A stretch of DNA of 64,000 bases from Aliigemmobacter aestuarii (GCF_004799285.1 NZ_SSND01000004.1:310001-374000), one strand, 5' to 3'. Counted from the stretch's first letter, positions 44,624 through 54,268 are shown. Notes: generated by a model from the sequence alone, not told the origin. Made by a program: numbers and translations.

Positions 44624-45658
44624 ATGCGCATCTGCAACGATCTGGCCCAGGCGATCGGCAATACGCCTCTCATCAAGCTGAAGAAGGCCAGCGAGATGAC
44701 GGGCTGCACGATCCTTGGCAAGGCCGAGTTTATGAACCCCGGCCAGTCGGTCAAGGACCGGGCGGCGCTTTTCATCATCCGGGATGCCGTGGCGCGGGGG
44801 CTGCTGAAGCCCGGTGGGACGATCGTCGAGGGCACGGCCGGCAACACCGGCATCGGGTTGGCGCTGGTGGGCGCCTCGATGGGGTTCCGCACCGTGATCG
44901 TGATCCCTGAAACCCAGAGCCAGGAAAAGAAGGACATGCTTCGCCTGGCCGGGGCGGAACTGGTGCAGGTGCCCGCCGCGCCCTACCGCAACCCGAACAA
45001 TTACGTCCGCTATTCCGGGCGTCTGGCCGAGGAACTGGCCAGGACCGAACCCAATGGCGCGATCTGGGCCAACCAGTTCGACAACGTCGCCAACCGCCAG
45101 GCACATATCGAGACGACCGGCCCGGAAATCTGGGACCAGACCGGCGGCAAGGTCGACGGCTTCATCTGCGCGGTGGGGTCGGGCGGCACTCTGGCGGGGG
45201 TGGCGATGGCGCTTCAGCCGAAGGGCGTGAAGATCGGCCTCGCAGATCCCGAGGGCGCGGCGCTCCATTCCTTCTACACCACGGGCAAGCTTGAATCGCC
45301 CGGATCATCGATCACTGAAGGGATCGGGCAGGGGCGGATCACCGCCAACCTCGAAGGTTTCACCCCCGATTTCAGCTGGCGCATTTCCGATGCCGAGGCG
45401 CTGCCCATCGTCTTTGACCTTCTGGCCGACGAAGGTTTGTGCCTTGGCGGGTCTTCCGGCGTGAACGTGGCGGGCGCGATCCGCATGGCGCAGGAAATGG
45501 GGCCGGGCCACACCATCGTGACCATTCTCTGCGACTACGGCACGCGGTATCAGTCGAAACTTTTCAACCCCTTGTTCCTGAAGGAAAAGGGCCTGCCGGT
45601 TCCGGCCTGGCTCGACCGTGCGCCGCAGGTTCTGCCCGAGGTCTACCAGGACGCATGA
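44624..45658 (+). CDS. cysK: Cysteine synthase A
   Basis: O-acetylserine sulfhydrylase, PLP enzyme of 344 residues making cysteine from O-acetylserine and sulfide. Motifs: IGNTPLIKLKKASEMTGC, the PLP lysine in NPGQSVKDRAALFIIRDAV, EGTAGNTGIGLALVGAS and the phosphate-binding AVGSGGTLAGVAMAL. The start at 44624 follows AAGGA. It forms the trgA-trgB-cysK cluster. Its last codons contain the MscS start (ATGA overlap), so the downstream channel is translationally linked. Confidence 0.95.
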   Translation: MRICNDLAQAIGNTPLIKLKKASEMTGCTILGKAEFMNPGQSVKDRAALFIIRDAVARGLLKPGGTIVEGTAGNTGIGLALVGASMGFRTVIVIPETQSQEKKDMLRLAGAELVQVPAAPYRNPNNYVRYSGRLAEELARTEPNGAIWANQFDNVANRQAHIETTGPEIWDQTGGKVDGFICAVGSGGTLAGVAMALQPKGVKIGLADPEGAALHSFYTTGKLESPGSSITEGIGQGRITANLEGFTPDFSWRISDAEALPIVFDLLADEGLCLGGSSGVNVAGAIRMAQEMGPGHTIVTILCDYGTRYQSKLFNPLFLKEKGLPVPAWLDRAPQVLPEVYQDA

Positions 45659-48378
45659 TGGCTGTCCTGACGGCGATATCCCGGCTTTGGTCCCGGCGAA
45701 CCCCCGCCTTTCCGGCGGCCTTGGGGGTAGCGCTTCTGCTGCTGGCGGGGACGCCCGCGCTGCCACAGGATACCGGCGACGCTGGAGAGGCCGCGCGCAC
45801 CGAGACGGCGCCGCCCGCCCCGACGGCGGCCGAAACCGCGCCCGCCAAGCCCAAAAAGTCGATCTCGATCACCCCCAGCGACCAGTCCAACACACCGGAC
45901 TATCCGGCCTGGGAGAGGCTGGCGGAACGGGCGGAAGACCTTCTTTCGGATCGCGGCGCGGACCCCGAGGCGCTGACCGAACTGCGCAGCCAGCTTGTCG
46001 ACTGGCGCGCGGCCTTCCTCGTCGCGCAAAGTACCAATTCGGCCCGGATCCAGACCCTGCGTTCGCAGATCGACGCGCTTGGGCCGCTGCCCGCCGATGG
46101 CGAAAGCGAGCCGATCGACATCGCCGAACGCCGCAAGAAGCTGACCGATCAGCTTGTGCGGCTTCAGGCCCCCGGCATCGAGGCGGAAGAGGCCTATACG
46201 CGCGCCGACGGTCTGATCAAGGAAATTGACCGCATCCAGCGCGAACAGCAGGCCGACCAGTTGTTGCAACTCTGGCCCTCGCCGGCCAACCCGGCGAACT
46301 GGCCCGAGGCGCTGTCCGCCGCCCGCACGGTGATTGCAAAATACTGGGACGAAACGCGCGTCCGCTGGCAGTTGAAGGGCCCGCGCGAGGAGTTGGTGAA
46401 CAACCTGCCGTTGGTGCTGATCCTGCTGACGATCGGGGTCGCGCTGATGTGGCGCGGGCGGCACTGGATCGAGACACGGGTCGATCGCTGGCAGGAACGG
46501 GCATCGGTCAAGGGGCGCGAGATCTGGGCGCTTCTGGCCTCGCTCGGGCAGATCATCGTGCCGACGGTCGGCGTTCTGCTTCTGTCGATGGCCTTCAGTT
46601 CGACCGGGATGATCGGCGAGAGTGGCCTTTTGTTCCTGTCGATCCTGCCGTTCCTCGGCTTCATCATCTTCTTTTCGCGCTGGTTGGGTCTGCGGGTCTT
46701 TCCGCGGACCGAAGCCGAACGCGGCATCCTGCGGCTGACGGAAGCCGGACGCAACGAAGGCCGTTTCCTGAGCCTGCTGAGCGGGGCCGTGTTCGTGGCC
46801 GCGGGCATGCTGGAAACCGTGATTTCCGGTGTCGAGATCAGCGAAGCCGCGCGGGCGGTGGCAAGTATGCCGATCCTCTTGGCCGGCGCCGTCCTTCTGT
46901 TCCGCTTCGGCAAGCTCTTGCGCCGGCACGTCCTGAACGACACCGCGCCGGACGAACCCACGAATTTCCGCAACAAACTGGTCGGTTTCGTCGGCCGGGC
47001 GGCGGTCATCATCGGCATCGTCGGGCCGCTGCTGACGCTGATCGGCTATGTCTCGGCGGCCGAGGCGATGATCCTGCCCGCGCTCATTTCGCTGGCCTTC
47101 ATCGGGGTGCTGTTCATCCTGCAAAGGCTGCTGGTTGACCTTTACACGTTGTTCGCCGGCGACGAGGAGGCCGCGCGCCAGGCGCTGGTGCCGACGCTGG
47201 CCAGCTTTGTGCTGACCATCGCCACGATCCCGGTCTTCGCTCTGATCTGGGGCGCACGATGGGCGGACCTGACCGAACTCTGGACGCGGTTCCGCGAGGG
47301 GTTCCAGATGGGCTCCACCCGGATCTCGCCCACCGATTTCCTGTACTTCGCCGTCATCTTCGCCATTGGCTACATGCTGACGCGGGTGTTCCAGGGGGCG
47401 CTCAAGACCTCGATCCTGCCCAAGACGCGGATGGATCAGGGCGGGCAGAACGCGGTTTCCTCCGGGGTGGGCTATATCGGGATCTTCCTGTCGGCCCTCG
47501 TCGCGATCAATGCCGCCGGGATCGACCTTTCGGGCCTTGCCATCGTCGCCGGTGCGCTTTCGGTCGGCATCGGCTTTGGCCTTCAGAACATCGTGTCGAA
47601 CTTCGTGTCGGGCATCATTCTTCTGATCGAACGGCCGGTGTCCGAAGGCGACTGGATCGAGGTGGGCGGCGTCCAGGGGGTGGTGAAATCCATCTCGGTC
47701 CGGTCGACCCGGATCCAAACCTTCGACCGTTCGGACGTGATCGTGCCCAATGCCGACCTTGTGTCGGGCCAGGTTACCAACATGACCCGGTTCAACCTGA
47801 CCGGACGGCTGATCCTTGCCATCGGTGTGGATTACGGGTCCGACACCCGCAAGGTCGAGGCGGTGCTGCGCAAGGTGGCCGAGGCGCATCCCCTTGTCGT
47901 GCTGGACCCGCCGCCGATGGTGGCCTTCGTGGGATTTGGGGCCGATGCGCTGAACTTCGAGATCCGCGCAATCCTGCGCGACGTGAACTTCACAATGTCC
48001 GTGCGCAGCGAAATGAACCACGAGATCGCGCGGCTGTTCAAGGAGGAAGGTATCGAGATGCCCTTCTCGCAGCGCGATGTGTGGTTCCGCAATCCCGAGG
48101 CCATCGCCGAGGCCTTCAGCCATCTGCAGGCGACCACGAAAGGCGCGCCGGGGCAGGGCAAGGGGGCAGGGCAGGCCGCAGGGGGGCCGTCCGCCTCATC
48201 CGGGCCGCAGGACAAGGCGGAACCCGAGGCCCGGCCGCCGGCGGCCCCCCCCGTCGCCGATCCGACCAAGATCGTCTTTGATCCGAAACCGCTTCCCAAG
48301 GCCTTGCAGGACCGCGAGGACGGATCGGGCGAGCCCTGGAGCCGCGAGGACGACACGGACGACGGAGACAGCCGATGA
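45655..48378 (+). CDS. Large mechanosensitive channel protein (DUF3772-MscS)
   Basis: Inner-membrane channel of 907 residues. An N-terminal signal-like segment is followed by a coiled-coil-rich periplasmic region with a DUF3772-like part. About ten membrane segments follow, then the MscS core from about residue 610: VSSGVGYIGIFLSALVAINA, IVAGALSVGIGFGLQNIVSN and the beta domain IERPVSEGDWIEVGGVQGVV. A Pro/Ala-rich acidic C-terminal tail of about 80 residues is unlike small MscS. It acts as osmotic relief valve. The start overlaps the cysK stop (ATGA), and its end overlaps the next gene the same way. Confidence 0.94.
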   Translation: MMAVLTAISRLWSRRTPAFPAALGVALLLLAGTPALPQDTGDAGEAARTETAPPAPTAAETAPAKPKKSISITPSDQSNTPDYPAWERLAERAEDLLSDRGADPEALTELRSQLVDWRAAFLVAQSTNSARIQTLRSQIDALGPLPADGESEPIDIAERRKKLTDQLVRLQAPGIEAEEAYTRADGLIKEIDRIQREQQADQLLQLWPSPANPANWPEALSAARTVIAKYWDETRVRWQLKGPREELVNNLPLVLILLTIGVALMWRGRHWIETRVDRWQERASVKGREIWALLASLGQIIVPTVGVLLLSMAFSSTGMIGESGLLFLSILPFLGFIIFFSRWLGLRVFPRTEAERGILRLTEAGRNEGRFLSLLSGAVFVAAGMLETVISGVEISEAARAVASMPILLAGAVLLFRFGKLLRRHVLNDTAPDEPTNFRNKLVGFVGRAAVIIGIVGPLLTLIGYVSAAEAMILPALISLAFIGVLFILQRLLVDLYTLFAGDEEAARQALVPTLASFVLTIATIPVFALIWGARWADLTELWTRFREGFQMGSTRISPTDFLYFAVIFAIGYMLTRVFQGALKTSILPKTRMDQGGQNAVSSGVGYIGIFLSALVAINAAGIDLSGLAIVAGALSVGIGFGLQNIVSNFVSGIILLIERPVSEGDWIEVGGVQGVVKSISVRSTRIQTFDRSDVIVPNADLVSGQVTNMTRFNLTGRLILAIGVDYGSDTRKVEAVLRKVAEAHPLVVLDPPPMVAFVGFGADALNFEIRAILRDVNFTMSVRSEMNHEIARLFKEEGIEMPFSQRDVWFRNPEAIAEAFSHLQATTKGAPGQGKGAGQAAGGPSASSGPQDKAEPEARPPAAPPVADPTKIVFDPKPLPKALQDREDGSGEPWSREDDTDDGDSR

Positions 48379-49100
48379 CCGCCACAGACCTGCTTTTCCG
48401 GGAAGATCCCTACCTGCGCGAGGCAGAGGCGCGGGTGATCGCCCACACGCCCGAGGGCGGCATCGTGCTGGACCGTTCGGTGTTCTACCCGATGGGGGGC
48501 GGGCAGCCCGGCGACAGCGGCGTGCTGCACTGGAACGGCGGGCGGATCGCCATCGCGACGACGGTCAAGGCCGAGGCGGGGCAGGTGGCGCTGGTGCCCG
48601 CCGAGCCTGCCGCGATGCCCGCGATCGGCGCCGGGGTGCGTCAGGTGCTGGACTGGGACAGGCGCCATCGCCACATGCGGGTCCACACCGCGCTGCACCT
48701 TCTGTCGGTCGTCATCCCGCTTCCGGTCACCGGCGGGCAGATCGGCGCCGAACGCGGCCGGCTCGATTTCGACATGCCCGACCCGCCCGACGATCCTGTC
48801 CTTCTTGCAGAGAGGCTCAACGCGCTCATCGAGCGTGACCTGCCGGTGACCGAGGACTGGATCACCGACGCCGATCTGCTGGCCAATCCGGGGCTGGTCA
48901 AGACGATGTCGGTCCGGCCGCCAACGGGGCAGGGCCGTGTCCGGCTGGTCCGGATCGGCGAAGGCCCGCGCCAGATCGACCTGCAGCCCTGCGGCGGGAC
49001 GCATGTGGCCCGCACCGCCGAGATCGGCCAGGTCGAGATCGCCCGGATCGAAAAGAAGGGCCGCCAGAACCGCCGCGTGGTGATCCAGCTTTCCGACTGA
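48375..49100 (+). CDS. Alanyl-tRNA editing protein (AlaX-like)
   Basis: Stand-alone homologue of the AlaRS editing domain, 241 residues, which hydrolyses Ser- or Gly-tRNA(Ala). The zinc site is visible as HTALHLL (HxxxH) and CGGTHVART (CxxxH). The N-terminus FYPMGGGQPGDSGVLHW is the usual editing-domain beta barrel. It starts inside the end of the MscS gene (ATGA) and is the last gene before tRNA-Ser and the island. Confidence 0.93.
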   Translation: MTATDLLFREDPYLREAEARVIAHTPEGGIVLDRSVFYPMGGGQPGDSGVLHWNGGRIAIATTVKAEAGQVALVPAEPAAMPAIGAGVRQVLDWDRRHRHMRVHTALHLLSVVIPLPVTGGQIGAERGRLDFDMPDPPDDPVLLAERLNALIERDLPVTEDWITDADLLANPGLVKTMSVRPPTGQGRVRLVRIGEGPRQIDLQPCGGTHVARTAEIGQVEIARIEKKGRQNRRVVIQLSD

Positions 49101-49178
49101 ACCGGCAAGGGAAATCCCGCGCCCGCCGCATTCCGCCCCTTGCGCCCGCCCGACAAGGCAGGCTAAACACCCGCGGAC

Positions 49179-49268
49179 GGACAGTTGGCCGAGTGGTCGA
49201 AGGCGCACGCCTGGAAAGTGTGTAGGCGGGGAACCGTCTCGAGGGTTCGAATCCCTCACTGTCCGCCA
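49179..49268 (+). tRNA. tRNA-Ser (anticodon GGA); integration target
   Basis: A 90-base class II tRNA: acceptor GGACAGT pairs with ACTGTCC, then discriminator G and encoded CCA. The anticodon loop CTGGAAA gives GGA, reading UCC/UCU serine codons. The long variable arm and T loop GTTCGAATC are intact. Its last 14 bases are duplicated at 62156-62169, marking insertion of a mobile island that keeps this copy functional. Confidence 0.97.
49255..49268 (+). repeat. attL core: 3' end of tRNA-Ser(GGA)
   Basis: CTCACTGTCCGCCA is the end of the tRNA gene and occurs again at 62156-62169. Confidence 0.85.
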
Positions 49269-49311
49269 AAATCCATTGATGTTATTGGATAATTTGGATT
49301 GACTGCTGTGC

Positions 49312-49330
49312 GGGCACTAAATGGGCACTA
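49312..49330 (+). repeat. Left copy of GGGCACTAAATGGGCACTA (probable integrase arm site)
   Basis: This 19-base sequence, itself a tandem pair of GGGCACTA, lies 44 bases inside attL and recurs identically near attR. Such paired repeats close to att cores usually are integrase arm-type binding sites; function is inferred. Confidence 0.7.
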
Positions 49331-49964
49331 GACTGTCCGGTGCTTTGCGGATCGCCTCCTGCCCGGGAAGCGGACCGCCTCAATCACGATACTGTGACAG
49401 GTTGACGCATCCGGCTTCGGTGGCTTTAGCGGCTGGCCCTGTGTCCCCGTCCGCATCCACGTCCAGCGCGCGTGCGCCTGTCTGCGTCTGCCGTCCATGT
49501 CCAGCGCGGCGGACCTGACAAACCCCGGACGCCTGTCCGCGTCCGGCGCGGGATTTGTCTGGACATGATCCCCCGGCAGGGGGGCGCGTCTCTGGACCTG
49601 CGATGCTGCCAGACCGGGAAGGAACCCGGACGAATATACCGCAGCCGCGTCCCGGACGTGCCGCCCCGTGCCGGTGGACCCGGACGCGCCTCGGACGTGG
49701 ACCCGCCGTCCACGGCCGCACGTCCGGCGCGGACGTCCTGTCCGCGTCCAGCGTGGCGGACGCCGGTCCGCGTCCACGTCCGCCCCGGACCGACCGCGAC
49801 CCCACCCCCCGGCCTGCCCCGGCGCGGGCGAGGTTTTTCTTTACCCCACGGGCGCACAAAGCGGCGATTTTCTGAACTTTTCTCGCCACGTCGTTGGGTG
49901 GTCTTAGCGCCTCAAGGGTCGAAATCCGAGAAAGCCACCACGGTTCGTGGTTGTATCATGGCTT
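49331..49964. other. Non-coding, GGACG/CGTCC-rich stretch of island
   Basis: No convincing gene is found in these 634 bases, although GC-rich frames are open on both strands. Between 49441 and 49800 I count 18 occurrences of GGACG or its complement CGTCC. Sequence becomes AT-rich abruptly near 49,910 at the end of the HEPN-like gene. Confidence 0.6.
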
Positions 49965-50780
49965 TTATCGCTTCATGAACTTCGTGCCGGTGCTTGGTAT
50001 TGAGAACGTGCAATTATCCCACAATTCTGCCGTGCAGTTTTTCCAGTTCTTGTCTAACATCTGAAAAGCAAAATCAGATTCATTCACTGAGCGATGAAGG
50101 CAGACTATGATGCGAGCGCCAATTGAAAGCAGTTTGTTCTCATCTCCATATCGCAACTTGGGTAATCCCAATTCAGACGCTTCTTTGGAAATACTAGACA
50201 GGTTGTGGGCGATCCGTTGATGCCGAAAGCGTGTAACGGACTCATAGGTTCCTGATCTTTCAACGCACTGTGTGGCACGCAGGGCACTTCGAAGCTCTCT
50301 CTTGGCGACAGCAACAGCTTGCTTTGCTATCTCTACCCGCTCAATTTTCCACCTTTCCGAGAGTAACGCATTAAGTTCGGTGGGGATTGGAAATCGTGTA
50401 GTTGTGTTTGGTTGTGCAAGAGTGGAATGGTATTTAAAAATCTCAGTCAGGAGAAGCTTTTGAACGTCTGGATGGTCCAGCAGGCTTTTGACGGTTGGAA
50501 CGCTGTTTCGATCTTTCGCTGGGCTATCCCAAATGGCCATTGTTCTAATAATCGCATACTTGTGTAGCGAATTTTGAAGTTGATTGAATGCGTTTGCCGC
50601 ATAAGACTTTGGGATAAGGTTACTTAATGTTTTCGAGTAAATGATGTGCTTGTTGGTCCATTTTACCGCAATAAGCTCATCGAGCTGACCTATCAGCGCT
50701 TTCACTTTTTCCCGAGCCAAGCCTAACCGTTGTTCGCTTGTAAGGTTGTTTACCCACGCATCACTTTTCTTCTTTTTCAT
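49965..50780 (-). CDS. Putative HEPN/AbiU2-like protein coupled to type IIL RM enzyme
   Basis: Protein of 271 residues, not assigned with certainty. MKKKKSDAWVNNL opens the chain; a helical body follows. The segment YESVTRFRHQRIAHNLSSIS has an RxxxxxxxH-type pattern ending in RIAHN, which recalls HEPN ribonuclease and AbiU2 abortive-infection proteins. The ATG at 50780 overlaps the stop of the methyltransferase gene (ATGA), so translation is coupled. Its base composition is distinctly AT-richer than all neighbours, a sign of separate origin. It may be a toxin-like or accessory defence subunit; alternatively an unknown partner of the RM enzyme. Confidence 0.6.
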   Translation of the reverse strand: MKKKKSDAWVNNLTSEQRLGLAREKVKALIGQLDELIAVKWTNKHIIYSKTLSNLIPKSYAANAFNQLQNSLHKYAIIRTMAIWDSPAKDRNSVPTVKSLLDHPDVQKLLLTEIFKYHSTLAQPNTTTRFPIPTELNALLSERWKIERVEIAKQAVAVAKRELRSALRATQCVERSGTYESVTRFRHQRIAHNLSSISKEASELGLPKLRYGDENKLLSIGARIIVCLHRSVNESDFAFQMLDKNWKNCTAELWDNCTFSIPSTGTKFMKR

Positions 50781-53700
50781 ATCGCGAACCGGCCTTCCTT
50801 CATCACTCGGGCTTGGCCCAAGGCTGTAAGGCTTTCCAGAAGGGGTTGGACGGAACCGGCGCGGGCGCGTTGGAATTGGCGGGCGACCTGTTCGGGGGTG
50901 GCTTCGCCCAGATCGGACAGGGCGGCGCGGACGGCGGCGATCTGTTCGGGCAGGGTCTTGGGCCACGGGGCTTTCTCGGCCTTGTCCTTGGGGCCAATGT
51001 CCATCGCGGTCTGTTCGCCTTTGGCGGCGACGGCGCGCCCTGCCGGGTTCTGGTATTCGGGGCGCAGCCAGCGGACCAGCCCGCGCGCTTCCTCGGCCGC
51101 GCGCTCGCGGTTCAGGTCCACCAGACGGTGCAGGATTTCGTCGTCGGACAGGTCGGCAGGCCAGCCGTAGGCTTCGGCCACCGCCCTGTCGATCTGGTCG
51201 TGCAGGTCGCGCAGGATGCCGATCAAGCCTTGGTCATAAGTTTCGCGGTCCTTCCCTTCGATCCGTTCGCCCGCGCGCAGTTTTTCCAGCACGTTATACA
51301 TGGCGGTCAGGGTCAGTTTCGGATGCGCGGCTTGCTGCGCCTTGCGGTGTGCATCAAGCTGTTCGCCCAAGGAGCGCAGACGGGCTTTCTGATCCTCGGT
51401 CGGATCGGGGAAGGGGAAGGGGTCGATGCAAAGCGTCTTGTTATAGCGCGGCCTATCTTCAAGCGTTCCACCTGCCTTGAGCGCCCAAGTGACATGGAAG
51501 CGCGACGACAGCACCGCCAGCGCTGCCGCATCATCAAGACCCATGGCGATCAGCATATTATCGGGCAAAACGGATTCATCCAGAAACTGAAAAACCCGAT
51601 GCTTCGTGGTTTCGACCGTGGCGATGTAGCGGGGCAGACCTTCCAGTGCGGGGCGCAAATCCTTGCGCGGCTCACCGTGTATCCACCAATTCCGTTTGTA
51701 GGTGTCGCGGTTGTTCTGGTCACGCTCGGGCTTCACCTTGTCCAGAACATGCTGATACACCGCCGGAAAGCGGTTGCGCACCTCGGCCTCGGTCAGCCCG
51801 AACAGATCAATCACCATCACATCGCGGGATGTCGCCGTCAGGTCGCGGCCATTGCGATAGGCGCGGATGTGTTTTTCCAGCCCTGGCACGATGCCAAGGC
51901 CCAAGGCCGCAGCCTCTGCCGGGGTAACGATGAAGCCCGCGCCATGCAGCTTCACCCCCGGTGAGCAAATCCCCTCATTCGCCCGCAGGGCCACTGCGCC
52001 CGCCACATCCGCCCCGATCCGCAGATCAGCGAAAATCCGGCCCTTTTCCATGGTGAAGGTCACGGGGCGCCCCTCATCCTCGCTTTCGCCCTTGCGTTCC
52101 TCGGCAATGGTCAACAGTCGGCCGTTGTCCTTGCCTGCCTTGGCCACGGTCATGGCGATGCGCACCGCCGCGCCATCGCCCGCATCCACCCAAGGGTGAT
52201 CGGGAATGGCAAAGACCAGCGACAGCGGTGTTTTCGGGTCTGACAGGTGGGGTTCCAGAACCTTGCGGTTGAAGGTCTGCCGCAGGGAATTGGTGGTGAT
52301 GAAGCCAAAGCGCCGCGCCCCCTTGGCGCGGGCCTTGTCGGACGCGGGCTTGTAGCCCCGCGCGGCCAGCGCCGCCTTTTCCCACCAGAACATCACGAAA
52401 TCCGCACTTTGCGGCATTTTCGGGTAAGCGGCCCAAAGCGCCTCGGCATAGCCATCGCCAAGGGCGTCGCGCATCCGGCTGGCCCCGATGAAGGGCGGAT
52501 TGCCGATGATGAAATCGGCCTCGGGCCATTTGGCCGGGACGGGCTTGACGTAATCCAGCACCGCCACCCGCGCCGCAGGGTCAGGCACAGCCTCGCCCGT
52601 GACGGGGTGCCGGGTGGTGGTGATGCCATCCCACCGGGTGACAGGCGCGCCGGACGCGTCCAGCCGGGCGCGCGTGTCCTGATAGGTCAGCACCGCGTCG
52701 CGGTTTTCGATATTGCGGAAATCGCGCAGCACCGGTTCGGCGGGGGATGCCTTGCCGTGTGTGCGGAAATGCCATTGCAGGTAGCCGATCCACAGCACCA
52801 GTTCGGCCACGGCAGCGGCCCAGGGATTCAGTTCCAGCCCGAGGAATTGGTGAGGGTCCACCGTGTGCCCGGCGAGGGCAAGGGCGGTCTGTTCCTCACC
52901 CAGATCGTGCAGAAGGGCGGTCACTTCGCCCTCTAGCCGTTTCATCAGTTCAAGGGCGACATAGAGGAAGTTGCCCGATCCGCAGGCCGGGTCCAGCACG
53001 CGGATTTCGCACAGGTGGGTGTGGAAGGCGCGGACGGTTTCGCGGGCCTCGTCCAGACGGCCCTGATTGGCAAGGGTCAGGGCGGCGGCCTGCACATCGC
53101 GCCAGTCGGCCCGCAGCGGTTCCATGATGGTGGGCACGACAAGCCGTTCGACATAGGCGCGCGGCGTGTAATGCGCGCCCAGCTTGTGCCGCTGGCGCTT
53201 GTCCAGCGCGCGTTCCAGCAGCGTGCCGAAAATGGCCGGTTCCACTTCGCGCCAGTCGTGTTCTGCGGCTTGGATCAGAAGCGAAAGCTGGATTTCCGAC
53301 AGCGGCAGAGCCGTTGCATCCTTGAACAGCCCACCGTTGAACCGCATCAGGTCGCACATCAGGGCGGGAGAGAACCCGCCCGTGTTCATCGTTGTCCAGA
53401 GGCTTTGAAGGGCAGGGGCCGCGTGTTCGGGGTGGCCACGCAGCTTTCTCAGCAGGTCGGTGAAGGCGCCTGCCGGGATCAACCGGACGTCCTCGGCAAA
53501 CATCGTGAACAGGGCGCGCATCAGAAAGCGCGCGACGTCCTCGGATTTGTGGCCCTGACCTTCAAAGGACTTCCCGAGTTCGGCCAGATGCCCGGCAACC
53601 CGGCGCGTGACCTGTGCGCTGATCCGCGAAGGGTCCAGACTGTGCGGATCGTTCCAGATCGCAACCAGACGCGTCCGGACAGACTCATGCCGCAGATCAT

Positions 53701-54268
53701 CCAGCGTGATCCGGTAGCGGTTCCCGTCCGGGAATTGGGTGTAGCCCTGCCCTTGCCCGGAGAAGTCGGCAAAGACTTCGATCACATGGCCGACGTCCAC
53801 GACCAGCAGGAACGGCGGCCAGCCATCTTCGCGTGCCACGGCACGGGCGTAGCCGTCCGCCTGATTGCGGGCGCGCAGCATCGTGTCGTCCCAGCGGCGA
53901 CTGCCCCGGACGCCGTGTCCTTGGCGCTGGACGCCGGGTTCGGTGGCGAGAAGCGACAGTTGGCCGGGGTCCGCCGCCGCAGACCGCCCCGTGCCTTGCT
54001 TGGCCTCCATCACGAAGCGGTGGCGGCGGTAAAGGTCGATGAACCCGTGCGTCTGCGCAGCGGTGTGAATGAACTTCACCGGGCGCTCGAACCTGTAATC
54101 GTCGTTCTGCCCGTCCTCGGATGCAGGTTTGGGGGCCTCGACCCCTAGCAGGCGTGTCAACTCGATTGCGAACTGCTGGAAGTTGGCGCGCTCGCTGCCG
54201 CCTGATGCCTTCCAGCGCGAGATGAATTCCGAAACCGTGTCCACGAACCGCCCTTGAACTTGCCGCAT
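50777..54268 (-). CDS. Type IIL (MmeI-like) restriction-modification enzyme
   Basis: Single-chain restriction-methylation protein of about 1163 residues. An N-terminal part (residues to about 110) ends in a PD-ExK-like nuclease motif, FIDLYRRHRFVMEAKQG (D ... EAK, near residue 88). The central domain is an N6-adenine methyltransferase with motif I LDPACGSGNFLYVALEL near residue 428 and motif IV FIIGNPPFIGASRMR near 589. A target-recognition part follows, then an unusual C-terminal winged-helix-like end (EQIAAVRAALSDLGEATPEQ). A TTG start at 54301 is possible; I use ATG 54268. It is divergent from the next gene and coupled to the HEPN-like gene. Confidence 0.88.
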   Translation of the reverse strand: MRQVQGRFVDTVSEFISRWKASGGSERANFQQFAIELTRLLGVEAPKPASEDGQNDDYRFERPVKFIHTAAQTHGFIDLYRRHRFVMEAKQGTGRSAAADPGQLSLLATEPGVQRQGHGVRGSRRWDDTMLRARNQADGYARAVAREDGWPPFLLVVDVGHVIEVFADFSGQGQGYTQFPDGNRYRITLDDLRHESVRTRLVAIWNDPHSLDPSRISAQVTRRVAGHLAELGKSFEGQGHKSEDVARFLMRALFTMFAEDVRLIPAGAFTDLLRKLRGHPEHAAPALQSLWTTMNTGGFSPALMCDLMRFNGGLFKDATALPLSEIQLSLLIQAAEHDWREVEPAIFGTLLERALDKRQRHKLGAHYTPRAYVERLVVPTIMEPLRADWRDVQAAALTLANQGRLDEARETVRAFHTHLCEIRVLDPACGSGNFLYVALELMKRLEGEVTALLHDLGEEQTALALAGHTVDPHQFLGLELNPWAAAVAELVLWIGYLQWHFRTHGKASPAEPVLRDFRNIENRDAVLTYQDTRARLDASGAPVTRWDGITTTRHPVTGEAVPDPAARVAVLDYVKPVPAKWPEADFIIGNPPFIGASRMRDALGDGYAEALWAAYPKMPQSADFVMFWWEKAALAARGYKPASDKARAKGARRFGFITTNSLRQTFNRKVLEPHLSDPKTPLSLVFAIPDHPWVDAGDGAAVRIAMTVAKAGKDNGRLLTIAEERKGESEDEGRPVTFTMEKGRIFADLRIGADVAGAVALRANEGICSPGVKLHGAGFIVTPAEAAALGLGIVPGLEKHIRAYRNGRDLTATSRDVMVIDLFGLTEAEVRNRFPAVYQHVLDKVKPERDQNNRDTYKRNWWIHGEPRKDLRPALEGLPRYIATVETTKHRVFQFLDESVLPDNMLIAMGLDDAAALAVLSSRFHVTWALKAGGTLEDRPRYNKTLCIDPFPFPDPTEDQKARLRSLGEQLDAHRKAQQAAHPKLTLTAMYNVLEKLRAGERIEGKDRETYDQGLIGILRDLHDQIDRAVAEAYGWPADLSDDEILHRLVDLNRERAAEEARGLVRWLRPEYQNPAGRAVAAKGEQTAMDIGPKDKAEKAPWPKTLPEQIAAVRAALSDLGEATPEQVARQFQRARAGSVQPLLESLTALGQARVMKEGRFAI

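Noticed and set aside
45643-48123. Minus-strand open frame of 826 codons
   Set aside because: Mirror frame of the MscS channel gene, His/Asp/Arg-rich without domains.
49472-49978. Plus-strand open frame near the left island end, with several minus-strand rivals
   Set aside because: All six frames are open because of GC-rich pentamer repeats; none has a ribosome binding site or family feature.
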